This document shows positions 27,276-36,584 of a stretch of 51,739 nucleotides of DNA, piece after piece (position 1 is the first letter of the stretch; each line of letters begins with the position of its first letter). The notes beneath the pieces are model-generated. The model saw nothing but the letters and a program-made list of their open reading frames with translations. It did no database searches and was not told where the DNA came from. The stretch spans positions 1 to 51,739 of the forward strand of contig JACQZJ010000001.1 in assembly GCA_016213895.1 (NCBI GenBank). Direction: 5' to 3'. A program made the translations under genes and the position numbers. This stretch comes from Planctomycetota bacterium (GTDB taxonomy: Bacteria > Planctomycetota > B15-G4 > JADJEK01).

Positions 27276-29066
27276 TCAGAAACCGCTCGGTCCGCCCGCG
27301 AAGAGCAGCTGCAGCCGCGCGGCGATCTCCTCGGTGATCTCCTCCTCGAAGGGCTCCTCCTCCTCGCCCTCGCCGGGAGCGCCCTGCACCTCGAAGGTCA
27401 GGCGCCGGTTCGCGCCGTTGCGCATGATGTGCGCCTCGTAGCGCGTCTCGCGCGGGTGCTCGACGAAGTAGCTCCACAGGTCCCCGAAGTCGCGGATGTC
27501 GCAGCCGTTGACGGCGAGCAGCACGTCGCCGCTGCGGAAGCCCAGGTCGCGGAGCGCCGAGTCCTCGGGAACATGCACGATGCCGAGCACGCGGCGCTCG
27601 TGGCGGCCGTCGATGTAGCTGAAGAGACGCGCCTCCAGCGTGAGCAGCCGCAAGCGGTTCCGCAGCAGGTAGCGCCGTCCCTCCGGCTTGACGATGATCC
27701 GATCGGGGGCCGCGGCTTCGACCAGGGTGCCGATGCGGCCGCCGCCCAGGTCGCGCGGCAGCGGCTCGACGGCCTGTTCCGCGGGCAGCACGCGCGCGCT
27801 CAGGAGGTCGCCCGGCGCGGGCTGGCGGCCCGCCGCGGGGAAAGCGGCTTCGGCGCCGCGCACCAGGAGGTCCCGGATCACCTCTCCGCCGGGGTCGAAC
27901 GAGGGCGCGGTGAAGGGCAGCACGCGCACGTGGCCCGCGGCCGACACCACCCACTGCGTCTGCCAGGAGAGCGAGCCGATCACCTCGCCGGCCGCGTCGT
28001 CGATCAGGCCGGTCTTGTAGTCGCAGATGACCGTGAAGTCGCAGAGCTGCCGGAACAGCGCGTGGCTGGCGTTGACGCCCGGCACGAACACGGCGCTCGC
28101 CAGGAAGCGCGGATCGATCAGGTCCTGCTGCGGCAGGAGCCGGCCGTCGCGCCCCGGAGTCCCGGGATCGAGGCGCCAGCCGAGGTCCTCCACGACCATG
28201 CCGCCGCGCACGATGCGCACGCGCACGCCCTGCAGGAAGACGTAGCGCCGATCCGCGGGCAGGCGGTCGTTTTGAAAGGCCACGGCGGTGCACAGCGAGT
28301 CCTGCTCGCGCGCGCGGAAGCCCTCCAGCGCGTCCGTCTGGAACAGGAGGAAGCGGCCCACGCGCTCGGGCGCGTCCGGCCGCGGCGGCGCCAGGACCGC
28401 GCTCGCGGCCGGCGCGCTCCCCGCCAGCTCCTCGGCCTGCAGGTCGTGGCGGAAGCGCTCCGCCAGCTCCAGCACCTCGCGCTTGCGGAGCGCGCCCAGA
28501 TCGCGCAGCCCCGGCACGTCGGCGAAGCCCTGCAGCAGCTCGAGGGTGACGAAGGCGCGCTCGTCGACCTCCTGGACGCCGGAGACGAAGCCGTAGCCCG
28601 CCCCCTGTGCGTCCCCGCCCACCGCGGCCGCGGTCGCGAGCGCCTCACGTTCGATCGCGCCGATCAGCTCGTCCTGCTCCGGCGAGCGCGGCCGCCCGAC
28701 GAGGGCCTCGGTGCGCGCCACCGCGTCCTCCACCAGCCGGTCGATGGCCGCCTCGAAGCACTCGTGCTCGGCGGCGCCGTACCCGCGAAAGGTGCGCTCG
28801 ACGGCCAGGAGGCGCGCCGGCGGGCGCAGCCGCGCCAGCGCCTGCTCCAGTTCCTCGCGGATGCCGGCAATCTCGGCCTGGCAGCGCCGCGTCATCTCGT
28901 TCATGCGCCGCTCCATCTCCTCGATGAGCACGCGCTTCTCCGCGGCGTAGGAAGCGGCGCGCTCGCGCGGCGCCTCCGCCTGCTGCACCACGGAGCCCGC
29001 GTGGTAGCAGGAGGCGAGGAAGAGGAGACCGAGCGCGGCGCCGGCGCGGCGAGTGTCGAGCCTCAC
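27276..29066 (-). CDS. PDZ-domain lipoprotein between lon and galT
   Basis: 596 residues from a GTG at 29064-29066 that overlaps the lon stop by 4 nt (GTGA), with GGAGG a good distance upstream. The signal peptide ends in FLASC (C20), a clean lipobox. A charged helical segment (about 40-90, possible coiled coil) is followed by a long middle region unlike anything I recognise. A C-terminal PDZ domain (about 500-570) shows GIVHVPEDSALRDLGFRSGD and VLLAVNGCDI, then an acidic EEEE tail. PDZ domains bind peptide C-termini; co-translation with Lon suggests a role in envelope protein quality control, but Lon is cytoplasmic and the lipoprotein is not, so the link is only contextual. Confidence 0.75.
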   Translation of the reverse strand: MRLDTRRAGAALGLLFLASCYHAGSVVQQAEAPRERAASYAAEKRVLIEEMERRMNEMTRRCQAEIAGIREELEQALARLRPPARLLAVERTFRGYGAAEHECFEAAIDRLVEDAVARTEALVGRPRSPEQDELIGAIEREALATAAAVGGDAQGAGYGFVSGVQEVDERAFVTLELLQGFADVPGLRDLGALRKREVLELAERFRHDLQAEELAGSAPAASAVLAPPRPDAPERVGRFLLFQTDALEGFRAREQDSLCTAVAFQNDRLPADRRYVFLQGVRVRIVRGGMVVEDLGWRLDPGTPGRDGRLLPQQDLIDPRFLASAVFVPGVNASHALFRQLCDFTVICDYKTGLIDDAAGEVIGSLSWQTQWVVSAAGHVRVLPFTAPSFDPGGEVIRDLLVRGAEAAFPAAGRQPAPGDLLSARVLPAEQAVEPLPRDLGGGRIGTLVEAAAPDRIIVKPEGRRYLLRNRLRLLTLEARLFSYIDGRHERRVLGIVHVPEDSALRDLGFRSGDVLLAVNGCDIRDFGDLWSYFVEHPRETRYEAHIMRNGANRRLTFEVQGAPGEGEEEEPFEEEITEEIAARLQLLFAGGPSGF

Positions 29067-31471
29067 GTTCTTGTCCTCCGTGCGCGCGCGCGGCGCGCCG
29101 TTCGAGCGAAGGCGATCTCGACCACCTCGCGGAAGTCGGACACGAAGAGGAACTCGAGCCCCTTGCGGGCGTCGTCCTTCAGCTCCTCGATCTGCGCCTG
29201 ATTGGCGGCGGGCAGGACCACCGCCTTCATGCCGGCGCGGCGCGCCGCGAGCACCTTGTCGCGCAGTCCGCCGATCGGCAGGACCTTGCCGGTCAAGGTC
29301 AGCTCGCCGGTCATTGCCAGGCGCGCGCGCGTCGGCCGGCGGCGGAACAGGGAGACGAGCGCCGTCGCCATGGTGATCCCGGCCGAGGGCCCGTCCTTGG
29401 GCACCGCGCCCGCGGGCACGTGGATGTGGATGTCGCTGTTGCCGAGGTTGGGCTCCGCGAAGCCGTAGGCGGCGGCGCAGGCGCGCACGTGCGAGAGGGC
29501 GATGCGCGCCGACTCGAGCATCACCTCGCCCATCATGCCGGTGAGCGTCAGCTGTCCCTTGCCCGGCACCTGGCTCGCTTCGATGGAGAGGGCCTCGCCG
29601 CCCACCGGAGTCCACGAGAGGCCGACGGCGATCCCGGGCCGGTCGGGGCGCAGCGCCTTGTCCTCCTGGTAGCGCGGCGTGCCGAGGTACTCCTTGAGGT
29701 GCCGCGGCTCGACCTTGATGCGGCGGGCGCGGCCGCGCGCCGTGCGCGTGGCGTGCTTGCGGCACACGCGCGCCAGCATCTGCTCCAGGATGCGCACGCC
29801 CGCCTCGCGCGTGTAGCCGTGCAGGAGCTCGCGCAGAGCCGGCCGGGTGAGCGCCACCGCGCGTGGCTTGAGGCCGTGGCGCTCGATCTGGCGCGGCAGC
29901 AGGTAGCGGTTGGCGATCTCGATCTTCTCGCGCGCCGTGTAGCCGGGCAGCTCGATGACCTCGAGGCGGTCGAGCAGCGCCGGCGGGATGGTCGCCAGGG
30001 TGTTCGCGGTCGCCACGAACATCACGCGCGAGAGGTCGAAGGGCAGCTCGAGGAAGTGGTCGGAGAAGCGGCTGTTCTGCTCCGGGTCGAGCGCCTCGAG
30101 CAGCGCCGCGGTCGGGTCGCCGCGGAAGTCCGTGCCCACCTTGTCCAGTTCGTCCAGCATGAACACCGGGTTGTTCGAGCCCGCCGTCTTCAGGCTCTGC
30201 AGGATCCGCCCGGGCATGGCGCCGACGTAAGTGCGCCGGTGACCGCGGATCTCGGCCTCGTCTCGTATTCCTCCAAGACTGATGCGCAGGAATTTCCTTC
30301 CCAGCGAATCCGCGATGGCCCGCCCGAGCGAGGTCTTGCCCACCCCGGGCGGACCCACGAAGCACAGGATCGGGCCGCGGTGGTCGGGCTTGAGCTGCCG
30401 CACCGCGAGGAACTCGAGCACGCGCTCCTTGACCTCGTCGAGCGCCCAGTGGCTGTCGCGCAGGAGCTTCTCGGCCGCTCCGAGGTCGCGCCGGTCCTCG
30501 GTCGCGCGGCTCCAGGGCAGGGCGGCGATCCACTCCAGGTAGTTGCGGATGACGCCCGTCTCGGGCGATTCCAGCGGCAGGAGCTTGAGCCGCCCCATCT
30601 CCTCCCCCACCCGCTTCTTCACGTCCTCCGGCAGCACCGACTCGGCCAGGCGCTCCTCGAGGCGCTGGATGGCGACCTCCTTCTCGTCCTTGGCCTCGCC
30701 CAGCTCCTGGCGGATCTGCTTCATCTGCTCGCGCAGCAGGAAGTCGCGTTGCTGCTTCTCGAGCTTCTCCCGGATCTGCTGCTGGATGCGCTGCCCCAGC
30801 TCGACCAGCCCTACCTCGCGCGTCAGGATGGTGACCACGTGCTCGAGACGCGTGCGCACGTCGAAGGCGGCGAGCAGCTCTTGCCGGTTCTTCGGGTCGC
30901 GCACGAAGTAGGTCGAGGCGAAGTCGGCGAGCCCGCGCGGCGACTCGATGTTGGCCGCCGCCACCTTGAACTCGTCCGGCACGGAGTCGTCGCTGGCGAG
31001 CAGCTTGTTCACCAGCCCGCGCAGCAGCCGGAGCATGGCCTGCGCCTCGTCCGTCAGGGCGCCGGTCTCGTCCGGGTACTCGACGCGCGCGATCAGATAG
31101 GGCCGGGTGCGCAGGAAGCGGGCGATGCGGAAGCGGCGCAGGCCGCGCAGCACGACCGTGACCGAGTCGTCCGGCATGTTGAGCTTGCGCATGATCTTCG
31201 CGGCGCAGCCCACGTCATGCATGTCCTCGGCGTCGTACGCGTCCCGCTCGCGGCCGGTCCTGGCCAGCACCACGCCCAGGTAGTCGGTCTGGGCTCCGGC
31301 CTGCTCGACGGTCTGGCGCGCCAGCGACCCCTTCAGCGCCACCGGCACGACGAGATCGGGGAAGAGCACGATGCCGTCCTGCGGCAGGATGAAGAGGCTG
31401 GAAGGCGGGGAGTCCCGGGCCTCGACCAGGGCCTCGCCTGCAATCACGGTCCGCTGCGGTTCGCTTGCCAT
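29063..31471 (-). CDS. lon: ATP-dependent protease Lon
   Basis: 802 residues, the usual LonA length. N-terminal substrate-binding domain (about 25-230), coiled region with [15 protein letters not shown] (typical), then AAA+ with Walker [10 protein letters not shown] near 373-381 and Walker [10 protein letters not shown]. The protease domain has the catalytic dyad S696 (PKDGPSAG) and K739 (GGLRDKV), 43 residues apart as in E. coli. It degrades misfolded and regulatory proteins. First gene of lon-PDZ lipoprotein-galT. No Shine-Dalgarno precedes the ATG; instead a small inverted repeat spans the start codon. Confidence 0.95.
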   Translation of the reverse strand: MASEPQRTVIAGEALVEARDSPPSSLFILPQDGIVLFPDLVVPVALKGSLARQTVEQAGAQTDYLGVVLARTGRERDAYDAEDMHDVGCAAKIMRKLNMPDDSVTVVLRGLRRFRIARFLRTRPYLIARVEYPDETGALTDEAQAMLRLLRGLVNKLLASDDSVPDEFKVAAANIESPRGLADFASTYFVRDPKNRQELLAAFDVRTRLEHVVTILTREVGLVELGQRIQQQIREKLEKQQRDFLLREQMKQIRQELGEAKDEKEVAIQRLEERLAESVLPEDVKKRVGEEMGRLKLLPLESPETGVIRNYLEWIAALPWSRATEDRRDLGAAEKLLRDSHWALDEVKERVLEFLAVRQLKPDHRGPILCFVGPPGVGKTSLGRAIADSLGRKFLRISLGGIRDEAEIRGHRRTYVGAMPGRILQSLKTAGSNNPVFMLDELDKVGTDFRGDPTAALLEALDPEQNSRFSDHFLELPFDLSRVMFVATANTLATIPPALLDRLEVIELPGYTAREKIEIANRYLLPRQIERHGLKPRAVALTRPALRELLHGYTREAGVRILEQMLARVCRKHATRTARGRARRIKVEPRHLKEYLGTPRYQEDKALRPDRPGIAVGLSWTPVGGEALSIEASQVPGKGQLTLTGMMGEVMLESARIALSHVRACAAAYGFAEPNLGNSDIHIHVPAGAVPKDGPSAGITMATALVSLFRRRPTRARLAMTGELTLTGKVLPIGGLRDKVLAARRAGMKAVVLPAANQAQIEELKDDARKGLEFLFVSDFREVVEIAFARTARRARARRTRT

Positions 31472-31483
31472 GGAGGAGGCAAG
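31464..31483 (-). promoter_or_regulatory. Inverted repeat enclosing the lon start codon
   Basis: CTTGCC at 31464-31469 and GGCAAG at 31478-31483 can pair in the lon mRNA across an 8-nt loop; the ATG (31469-31471) sits at the loop/stem edge. Such a hairpin could limit access to the start at low temperature, but the stem is only six pairs. No experimental analogue is claimed. Confidence 0.25.
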
Positions 31484-31607
31484 TCTACCGGCCGGCCGCG
31501 AGCGGCCAAGCGGCCGTTTCCAGGATGGGGCGACAGGAAACGGAGTACTGCCGCCAGCGGACGCGGGCCGCCCGCCCGCGCCTGCGGCGCGACGCCAGGC
31601 GCACGCT

Positions 31608-32180
31608 CTAGCGGCTCTTCTTCGCCGGGGAGCGCGAGAGCTTCGGGGCGGCGCTCGCTGCGCCCGACGCGCTCGCGGGCGCCTTGGCCGCCTTGACCGC
31701 CTTGGCGCCTCGCGCCTCCTGGCGCTTGCGTGGCACGGTGACGGCGAGGACGCCCCGCGCGACGTGCGCCTTCGCCTTGGCGTGTTCGCAGCCCTCGGGG
31801 AGCGGCACCTCGCGATGGATGCGCGAGGCGCGGTACTCGGAGTGGAGCACCCGCCCCTCGGCCGTACGCGCCGGCGCGCGGCTGCCGCGCACCAGCAGGC
31901 AGGCGCTGCTCAGGACGATCTCGATGTTCTTGGCCTCGAGCCCCGGGACCGCGAACTCGAAGACGTATCCGTCCTCGGTCTCCACGATCTCGCAGGCGGG
32001 CTTGTAGACCGTCTCTGCCTCGGCCTGCAGCCAGTCGCGCACGTCGTCGCTCATGGCGTCGCGGCGCTGGAAGATCTCGAAGGCGCGCTGGCGCACCTCG
32101 GCCTCGATGGCCTCGGCCTCGTGCGCGAACGGCGCGCGGTCTGCTGCAACGGTAATGCTCGGTAGATCTCGATTAGGCAT
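31608..32180 (-). CDS. Small heat-shock protein (Hsp20) with DUF2934-like N-terminus
   Basis: 190 residues. Residues about 25-55 (EVRQRAFEIFQRR ... VRDWLQAEAE) match the DUF2934 pattern of short helical segments ending in DWLQAE. The alpha-crystallin domain follows (about 62-155): VYKPACEIVETEDGYVF, AVPGLEAKNIEI, then EYRASRIHREVPLPEG and VARGVLAVTVPR, the hallmark GVL motif of Hsp20. The tail is Ala/Lys/Ser-rich and basic. ATP-independent holdase by family. ATG at 32178-32180 with GGGAGG upstream. It lies 136 nt downstream of the lon start on the same strand, but lon is downstream of it, so both may answer to stress. Confidence 0.85.
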   Translation of the reverse strand: MPNRDLPSITVAADRAPFAHEAEAIEAEVRQRAFEIFQRRDAMSDDVRDWLQAEAETVYKPACEIVETEDGYVFEFAVPGLEAKNIEIVLSSACLLVRGSRAPARTAEGRVLHSEYRASRIHREVPLPEGCEHAKAKAHVARGVLAVTVPRKRQEARGAKAVKAAKAPASASGAASAAPKLSRSPAKKSR

Positions 32181-32528
32181 GATCCGCCTCCCGTGCAATG
32201 GTGTAGCCGAAGCTCGCCGGAAGCGCAACGCAAATCGCCCGCGGCGGCGGGGATTGCCGCGCCGCGCGCCCGTGCGGCCTGGCGCCAAGACAGTGCCGCC
32301 GACGACCGGCACCCCGGCAAACCGTGGACTTTCCGTGGGATGCTGACGAAGGGGACGACAGGTGCACCGAATGTCGCGAGGAAGGGGCCCGTGGGCCTCC
32401 TCACTGCGGACTTCTGACTTCCAACTTCCGACTCGCGGCGCTGCGGGTAACCTGGGCCTTCGATCCTGCGCGGGCGGGGATCGGCTTCGCGAACGCATGA
32501 GTCCAGCATCTTGCCGGGGGCAACCTTG
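32181..32528. other. Divergent intergenic region between hsp20 and the Mur ligase gene
   Basis: About 348 bases holding the promoters for both directions. No CIRCE element or sigma-32-like promoter could be recognised. A heptad repeat lies at 32408-32433. Ribosome-binding candidates are GGGAGG for hsp20 and GGGGG at 32516-32520 for the ligase. Confidence 0.45.
32408..32433 (-). repeat. Short heptanucleotide tandem repeat
   Basis: Read on the minus strand: AGTCGGA, AGTTGGA, AGTCAGA, then AGTCC, about three and a half degenerate 7-mers. This is the AAGTCGG/AAGTCAG style of heptad repeat scattered in intergenic DNA of several bacterial groups. Function unknown. Confidence 0.6.
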
Positions 32529-33935
32529 ATGTCCTCTTCATCCGTCATTGCGGCCGGACGCGTGAGCGAGCTCGCCGCCCTGGTCGAGAACGCGGACAAG
32601 GTCGTCCACTTCGTGGGCGCCTGCGGCGCGGGGGTGAGCGCCCTGCTGCAGTACCGCCTGCTGGGCGGCGGCAAGGCGTCGGGCAGCGACCGCTCCTTCG
32701 ACCGCGGGGAGCAGCGCCAGGCGCGCGAGCGCCTCGAGACGCTCGGCGCGCGCATCTATCCCCAGGACGGCAGCGGAGTCGGCGGCGCCGACCTGGTCGT
32801 GGCCTCGACCGCGGTGGAAGCGGATATCGCGGACCTGGTGCGGGCGCGCGAGCTGCAGAAGGCCGTGGTGGCGCGCGCGGACCTCCTGGCCCATCACGTG
32901 GGCGGCAAGTCGCTCGCGGTCGCCGGCACGAGCGGCAAGTCCACGGTCACTGCCATGATCTTCGAGATCCTGCGCCACGCCGGCCGCGACCCGGGCCTGA
33001 TCGCCGGAGGCCGCCTGCACGCCGTGACGGCGCTCGGGCTTCTCGGCAATGCCTGGCGCGGGAGCGGGCCGCTCGTGTTCGAAGCGGACGAGAGCGACGG
33101 CAGCCTGGTGCGCCACCAGCCCGAGGCGGCCGTGGTGCTGAACCTGCAGCGCGACCACATGGAGCCGGAGAAGGTGCTGGAACAGTTCATTACGTTCCGC
33201 GCCCGCACGCGCGGCCCCTTCGCGGTCGGAGACGACCCGAACCTCAGCGGCCTGCGCCCGGGGGCCGTGGTTTTCGGGTTCGGCCCGGAGGCGCGGGTGC
33301 GCGCGGAGGGCCTGGACCTGCGGCGCGACAGCGTGAGCTTCCGCATCGGCGGCCAGCCCTTCAGCCTGCCCCTGCCAGGCCTGCACAACGCGCGCAATGC
33401 CCTGGCGGCAGCGGCCTTGTGTCATGCCTGCGGCATCTCCTGGGAGACGGCGGCCGAGGCGCTCGCCGCCTATCACGGGGTGCTGCGCCGCTTCGAGCGC
33501 GCCGGTTCCGTCCGCGGAGTGGACGTGATCGACGACTTCGCCCACAACCCCCACAAACTGGGCGCGGTGCTCCTGCTCGCGGCCAGCCGCTCCGAGCGCG
33601 TCTTCGCTTACTTCCAGCCCCACGGCTACGCGCCGACCCGTTTCCAGTGGCACGACCTGGTCGCGACCTTCGCCGCGGCGCTCAGGCCCGCGGACCGGCT
33701 GTGGATCGCCCCGATCTACTACAGCGGCGGCACGGTGGCGATGGACGTGTCCTCCGAAGGCCTGGTGCGCGAGCTGCACGCCCGGGGCGCGCCGGTCGAG
33801 CTGGCGCCGGACCGCGGCCGCTGGATCGAGGAGGTCGCGGCGCGCGCCGCGGAGGGCGACACGGTGCTTGTGCTTGGAGCGCGCGACCCCACTCTGCCCG
33901 AGCTGGCGCGCGCCGTGGTGGCGGCGCTGGCCTGA
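32529..33935 (+). CDS. Mur ligase family protein (MurC/Mpl-like)
   Basis: 468 residues with the three Mur domains. N-terminal Rossmann HFVGACGAGVSALLQY (residues 27-42), central P-loop AGTSGKST (132-139) with EADESDGSL, C-terminal DDFAHNPHKLGA where MurC and Mpl have a His-Pro substrate motif. UDP-N-acetylmuramate-L-alanine ligase (MurC) or muropeptide ligase (Mpl) activity is likely: ATP-driven peptide bond formation on UDP-MurNAc. The gene stands alone, away from any division/cell-wall cluster, which favours a recycling Mpl-like or divergent role. The ATG at 32529 is preferred over the in-frame TTG at 32511 because GGGGG lies eight bases before it. Confidence 0.8.
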   Translation: MSSSSVIAAGRVSELAALVENADKVVHFVGACGAGVSALLQYRLLGGGKASGSDRSFDRGEQRQARERLETLGARIYPQDGSGVGGADLVVASTAVEADIADLVRARELQKAVVARADLLAHHVGGKSLAVAGTSGKSTVTAMIFEILRHAGRDPGLIAGGRLHAVTALGLLGNAWRGSGPLVFEADESDGSLVRHQPEAAVVLNLQRDHMEPEKVLEQFITFRARTRGPFAVGDDPNLSGLRPGAVVFGFGPEARVRAEGLDLRRDSVSFRIGGQPFSLPLPGLHNARNALAAAALCHACGISWETAAEALAAYHGVLRRFERAGSVRGVDVIDDFAHNPHKLGAVLLLAASRSERVFAYFQPHGYAPTRFQWHDLVATFAAALRPADRLWIAPIYYSGGTVAMDVSSEGLVRELHARGAPVELAPDRGRWIEEVAARAAEGDTVLVLGARDPTLPELARAVVAALA

Positions 33936-33944
33936 TTCGCCCGG

Positions 33945-33968
33945 CAGGCCGTTTCCCGCGCGAAACAG
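33945..33968 (+). terminator. Candidate terminator hairpin after the Mur ligase gene
   Basis: GGCCGTTTC (33945-33953) pairs with GAAACAGCC (33960-33968), one C-A mismatch, six-base loop, ten bases after the stop codon. No clear T-run follows, as is common in high-GC genomes. Confidence 0.4.
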
Positions 33969-34052
33969 CCGGCCGCCTGGGCCCGCGCACCAGGCCGGGG
34001 ATTCCCGGCCGGGGGATGGGCATTCCGCCTGGAGCGCTGTTACCGTGACACG

Positions 34053-34778
34053 ATGATGCCCCTTGGCGAGGAGATCCCGCGCGACTCGATCGACCTCCTG
34101 CCCCAGCCCGTGGCGCTGGTCAGGAACGGGAAGATCGTCCATCTGAACGGCGCCGCCTGCCAGCTTCTGGGCGGACCGGCCGGCCCCCTCGTCGGCGCGC
34201 GGCTCGCCGGGTTCCTGCGCTCCGGCCGCCTCCCCGCCCCGATCGCTCCCCGGACGCCGCCCGTGCAGGACGTGCTCGAGCGCCCGGACGGCACGAGCAT
34301 TCCCGTGGAGATCGAGACGACCGAGCTGCGCGCGCGGGAGGACATCCTGCTGCGCGTGTTCCTCAAGCCCGCGGGCGCGACTTCCCACCCGGCCGCGGCA
34401 GCGCCCCGGCCCGCGCCCACGATCCTCCTGGTCGAGGACGACGCCCTGGTGCGCGAGGTGATGGCCCGCGCGCTGCGCGGGCGCGGCTACATCGTTCTCG
34501 AGGCCGAAAACGGCCGGGACGCCATCGACCTCTCGCTCGAGGCGGGCGCGAGCATCGACCTGCTCGTCACCGACGTGGTCATGCCCCGAAAGGGCGGCGC
34601 CGAGCTGGCGCATGAGCTGCGCGCCAGGCTCCCCGGCCTGCGCGTCCTCTTCGTTTCCGGCTTCACGCGCGGCGCCCTCGGCGCCGGCGACTTGCGCCAG
34701 CCGCGAACCGCCTTCCTGCGCAAGCCCTTCACCCCTTCCGAGCTGCGCCAGCAGCTCGACGAGCTGCTCAGCCGCTGA
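34053..34778 (+). CDS. PAS-receiver protein without kinase domain
   Basis: 241 residues. The N-terminal ~105 residues fold-match a PAS domain (DLLPQPVALVRNGKIVHLNGAACQLLG). After an Ala/Pro linker, residues 123-241 are a CheY-like receiver with acidic ED/D at 128-130, phospho-acceptor D174 in LLVTDVVMP and K224 in FLRKPF. There is no HisKA, HATPase or output domain. It resembles the tail of hybrid histidine kinases, so it may be a split piece or a phospho-sink. Start ATGATG at 34053/34056 with weak ribosome-binding context. It is not next to any kinase; the nearest is the glg-cluster kinase 10 kb away. Confidence 0.8.
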   Translation: MMPLGEEIPRDSIDLLPQPVALVRNGKIVHLNGAACQLLGGPAGPLVGARLAGFLRSGRLPAPIAPRTPPVQDVLERPDGTSIPVEIETTELRAREDILLRVFLKPAGATSHPAAAAPRPAPTILLVEDDALVREVMARALRGRGYIVLEAENGRDAIDLSLEAGASIDLLVTDVVMPRKGGAELAHELRARLPGLRVLFVSGFTRGALGAGDLRQPRTAFLRKPFTPSELRQQLDELLSR

Positions 34779-35314
34779 GGCGCGGACGCGCGCCCAGCGC
34801 GGCGGCGCCTTCCCGCCATCACTTCCCCTGGCGGGACCGCGCTCCGAATCCAGACCACCTGAAACAGACCTGCCCCGCCCCGCTGACCGAGCCGCCGGGA
34901 CTTCGTGAAGTGCTGCCAGACCAGCCAGAAGTCGGCGAGGATGAAGACCGGCGCGACGATCAGCTCGCCGATGAAGAGCGGGGCGCCCAGGACGTGGCAG
35001 GTGTCTGATCCCGGCGTCATCAGCAGAGGTGGGCGAGGAGATGATCTCTTGCGTCGGGCTCGTGCGTGCTTCTACGCAAAGGACGGCGGTCGGCGACGGG
35101 CCCAAGAGCAGATCACGCGCCACCCGCGGCTGCGGAGCACGACCGCGCAGGGCGGCGGGCGGCGCGAGGACAAGACGATCGCGGCAGGATCACCAGCCCC
35201 CGAGTCCCTGCGACGCCGCGGGTGTCATGACCAGACCCCTCTCTCTCGGCTCCGGATCAGCACTTTCCAAGCTTCGTGCAGCACCGTGCGGGAAAGGGCG
35301 TCAAGCTCCCTGCG
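34779..35314. other. Region with no firm gene; possible small membrane ORF on the minus strand
   Basis: About 535 bases between convergent genes. On the minus strand an ATG at 35018-35020 opens a frame whose first ~45 residues look membrane-like (GAPLFIGELIVAPVFILADF, then WLVWQHFTKSRRL). It has no usable stop before running antisense into the PAS-receiver gene. It may be a degraded gene or chance. The rest is slightly less GC-rich and shows no coding pattern, tRNA or repeat. Confidence 0.3.
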
Positions 35315-36580
35315 TCACTCATGACGCAAGGCCTCGATCGGGTCGAGGTTGGCCGCCCGCACCGCTGGGTAGAGGCCGAAGACCAGACCGACCGCGAGGC
35401 TGATGCCCGCGGAGAGAACGACGCTGTAGGCGGTCACCACGGTCGGCATGCCGGCGAACAGGGTGATGAGCCAGGGGATGAGCGCGCCCACGCCGATGCC
35501 GATGGCGCCGCCCACGCTCGACAGCACCACCGTCTCGATGAGGAACTGGGAGATGATCTGGCCGCGCTTGGCGCCGATGGCGCGCCGCACGCCGATCTCG
35601 CGCGTGCGCTCCGTCACCGAGGCGAGCATGATGTTCATGATGCCGATGCCGCCGACCAGCAGGCTGATGCCGGCGATGGAGCCGAGCACGATGTTGAAGG
35701 TGCGCTTGGTCGCCTCGGCCGAGCGCAGCAGGGCGAGCGGCACGCGCACCTTGTAATCCATCTTCTTGTGGAAGCGGGCGAGCATCGCCTCGATGCCCGC
35801 CGCCGTCGCCGCGACCTCCTCGGTCGAGCGCACCTGCACGATGATCTGGTGCAGCTCGACGAACTCCTGTTCGCGCGAGCCGGAGGAGCGCCGCACCACG
35901 TAGTCGCCGAACATGCCGCGCGCCACGTGGATGGGAATGTAGGCGTCCACCTCCTCGTCGGGAACCTGCACCCCCTCCGAGCTGACTTCGTTGCGCACGA
36001 TGCCGACCACCTCGAAATAGCCGCCGCCGATGCGCAGCGTCTGCCCGATCGAGTTCTCCGTGGCCAGCAGGCGGCGCGCGCCGTACTCGGTCAGGACCAC
36101 GGCGTTCGTCGAGCCGTGGTCGTCCTCGGCGCCGAGCAGGCGCCCCGCGATCACCTCGCGCCGCACCAGGTCGAACCAGACGGGCGACGTGCCCACCACG
36201 CGCACTTCCAGGGTCCTGTCGCCGAGGCGCCCTTCCTTGCGAACCAGCTTGACCGGCACGGTGCGCTTCACCGCCTCGAAGGTGCGGCCGATGCGGTCCT
36301 CGTCGTCGTAGGTCAGGCCGTAGATGCTGATGCGCGAGCGCACCGACCCGGACTGCACGTCCTCGGTCGCCTTGATCGAGTCCAGGATGATGTTGTCGCT
36401 GCCGAGCTTGCGGATGCGCTCCAACGCCTCGGCGCTCGCCCCCTCCCCCACCGCGAGCATGGCCACCACGCTGCCCACGCCGAAGACGACGCCCAGCGTC
36501 GTCAGGAACGAGCGCAGCTTGTGCAGCAGGAGCGTCTTGATCCCTAGCCTGATGTTGCGCGCGACGCGCGACTGATGCAC
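35315..36580 (-). CDS. MacB-type ABC transporter permease
   Basis: 421 residues. One N-terminal membrane helix (about 21-45, [23 protein letters not shown]), a ~220-residue periplasmic MacB-PCD domain, then an FtsX domain with three helices (about 290-410), including [28 protein letters not shown], the MacB/FtsX signature. It ends DPIEALRHE as usual. Works as a mechanotransmission dimer, driving substrate from periplasm through the outer-membrane channel with the three co-encoded partners. Its start is 4 nt after the ATPase stop. Substrate not deducible. Confidence 0.92.
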   Translation of the reverse strand: MHQSRVARNIRLGIKTLLLHKLRSFLTTLGVVFGVGSVVAMLAVGEGASAEALERIRKLGSDNIILDSIKATEDVQSGSVRSRISIYGLTYDDEDRIGRTFEAVKRTVPVKLVRKEGRLGDRTLEVRVVGTSPVWFDLVRREVIAGRLLGAEDDHGSTNAVVLTEYGARRLLATENSIGQTLRIGGGYFEVVGIVRNEVSSEGVQVPDEEVDAYIPIHVARGMFGDYVVRRSSGSREQEFVELHQIIVQVRSTEEVAATAAGIEAMLARFHKKMDYKVRVPLALLRSAEATKRTFNIVLGSIAGISLLVGGIGIMNIMLASVTERTREIGVRRAIGAKRGQIISQFLIETVVLSSVGGAIGIGVGALIPWLITLFAGMPTVVTAYSVVLSAGISLAVGLVFGLYPAVRAANLDPIEALRHE

Positions 36581-36584
36581 GCGG

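Noticed and set aside
27276-30533. 1,085-residue minus-strand frame spanning the PDZ gene and part of lon
   Set aside because: Upstream of 29066 it is an out-of-frame shadow of lon; the PDZ protein starts at the GTG overlapping the lon stop.
34487-35020. 177-residue minus-strand frame with membrane-like start
   Set aside because: The first ~45 residues look plausible, but the rest is antisense to the PAS-receiver gene and no proper stop is placed; mentioned only as a possible remnant.
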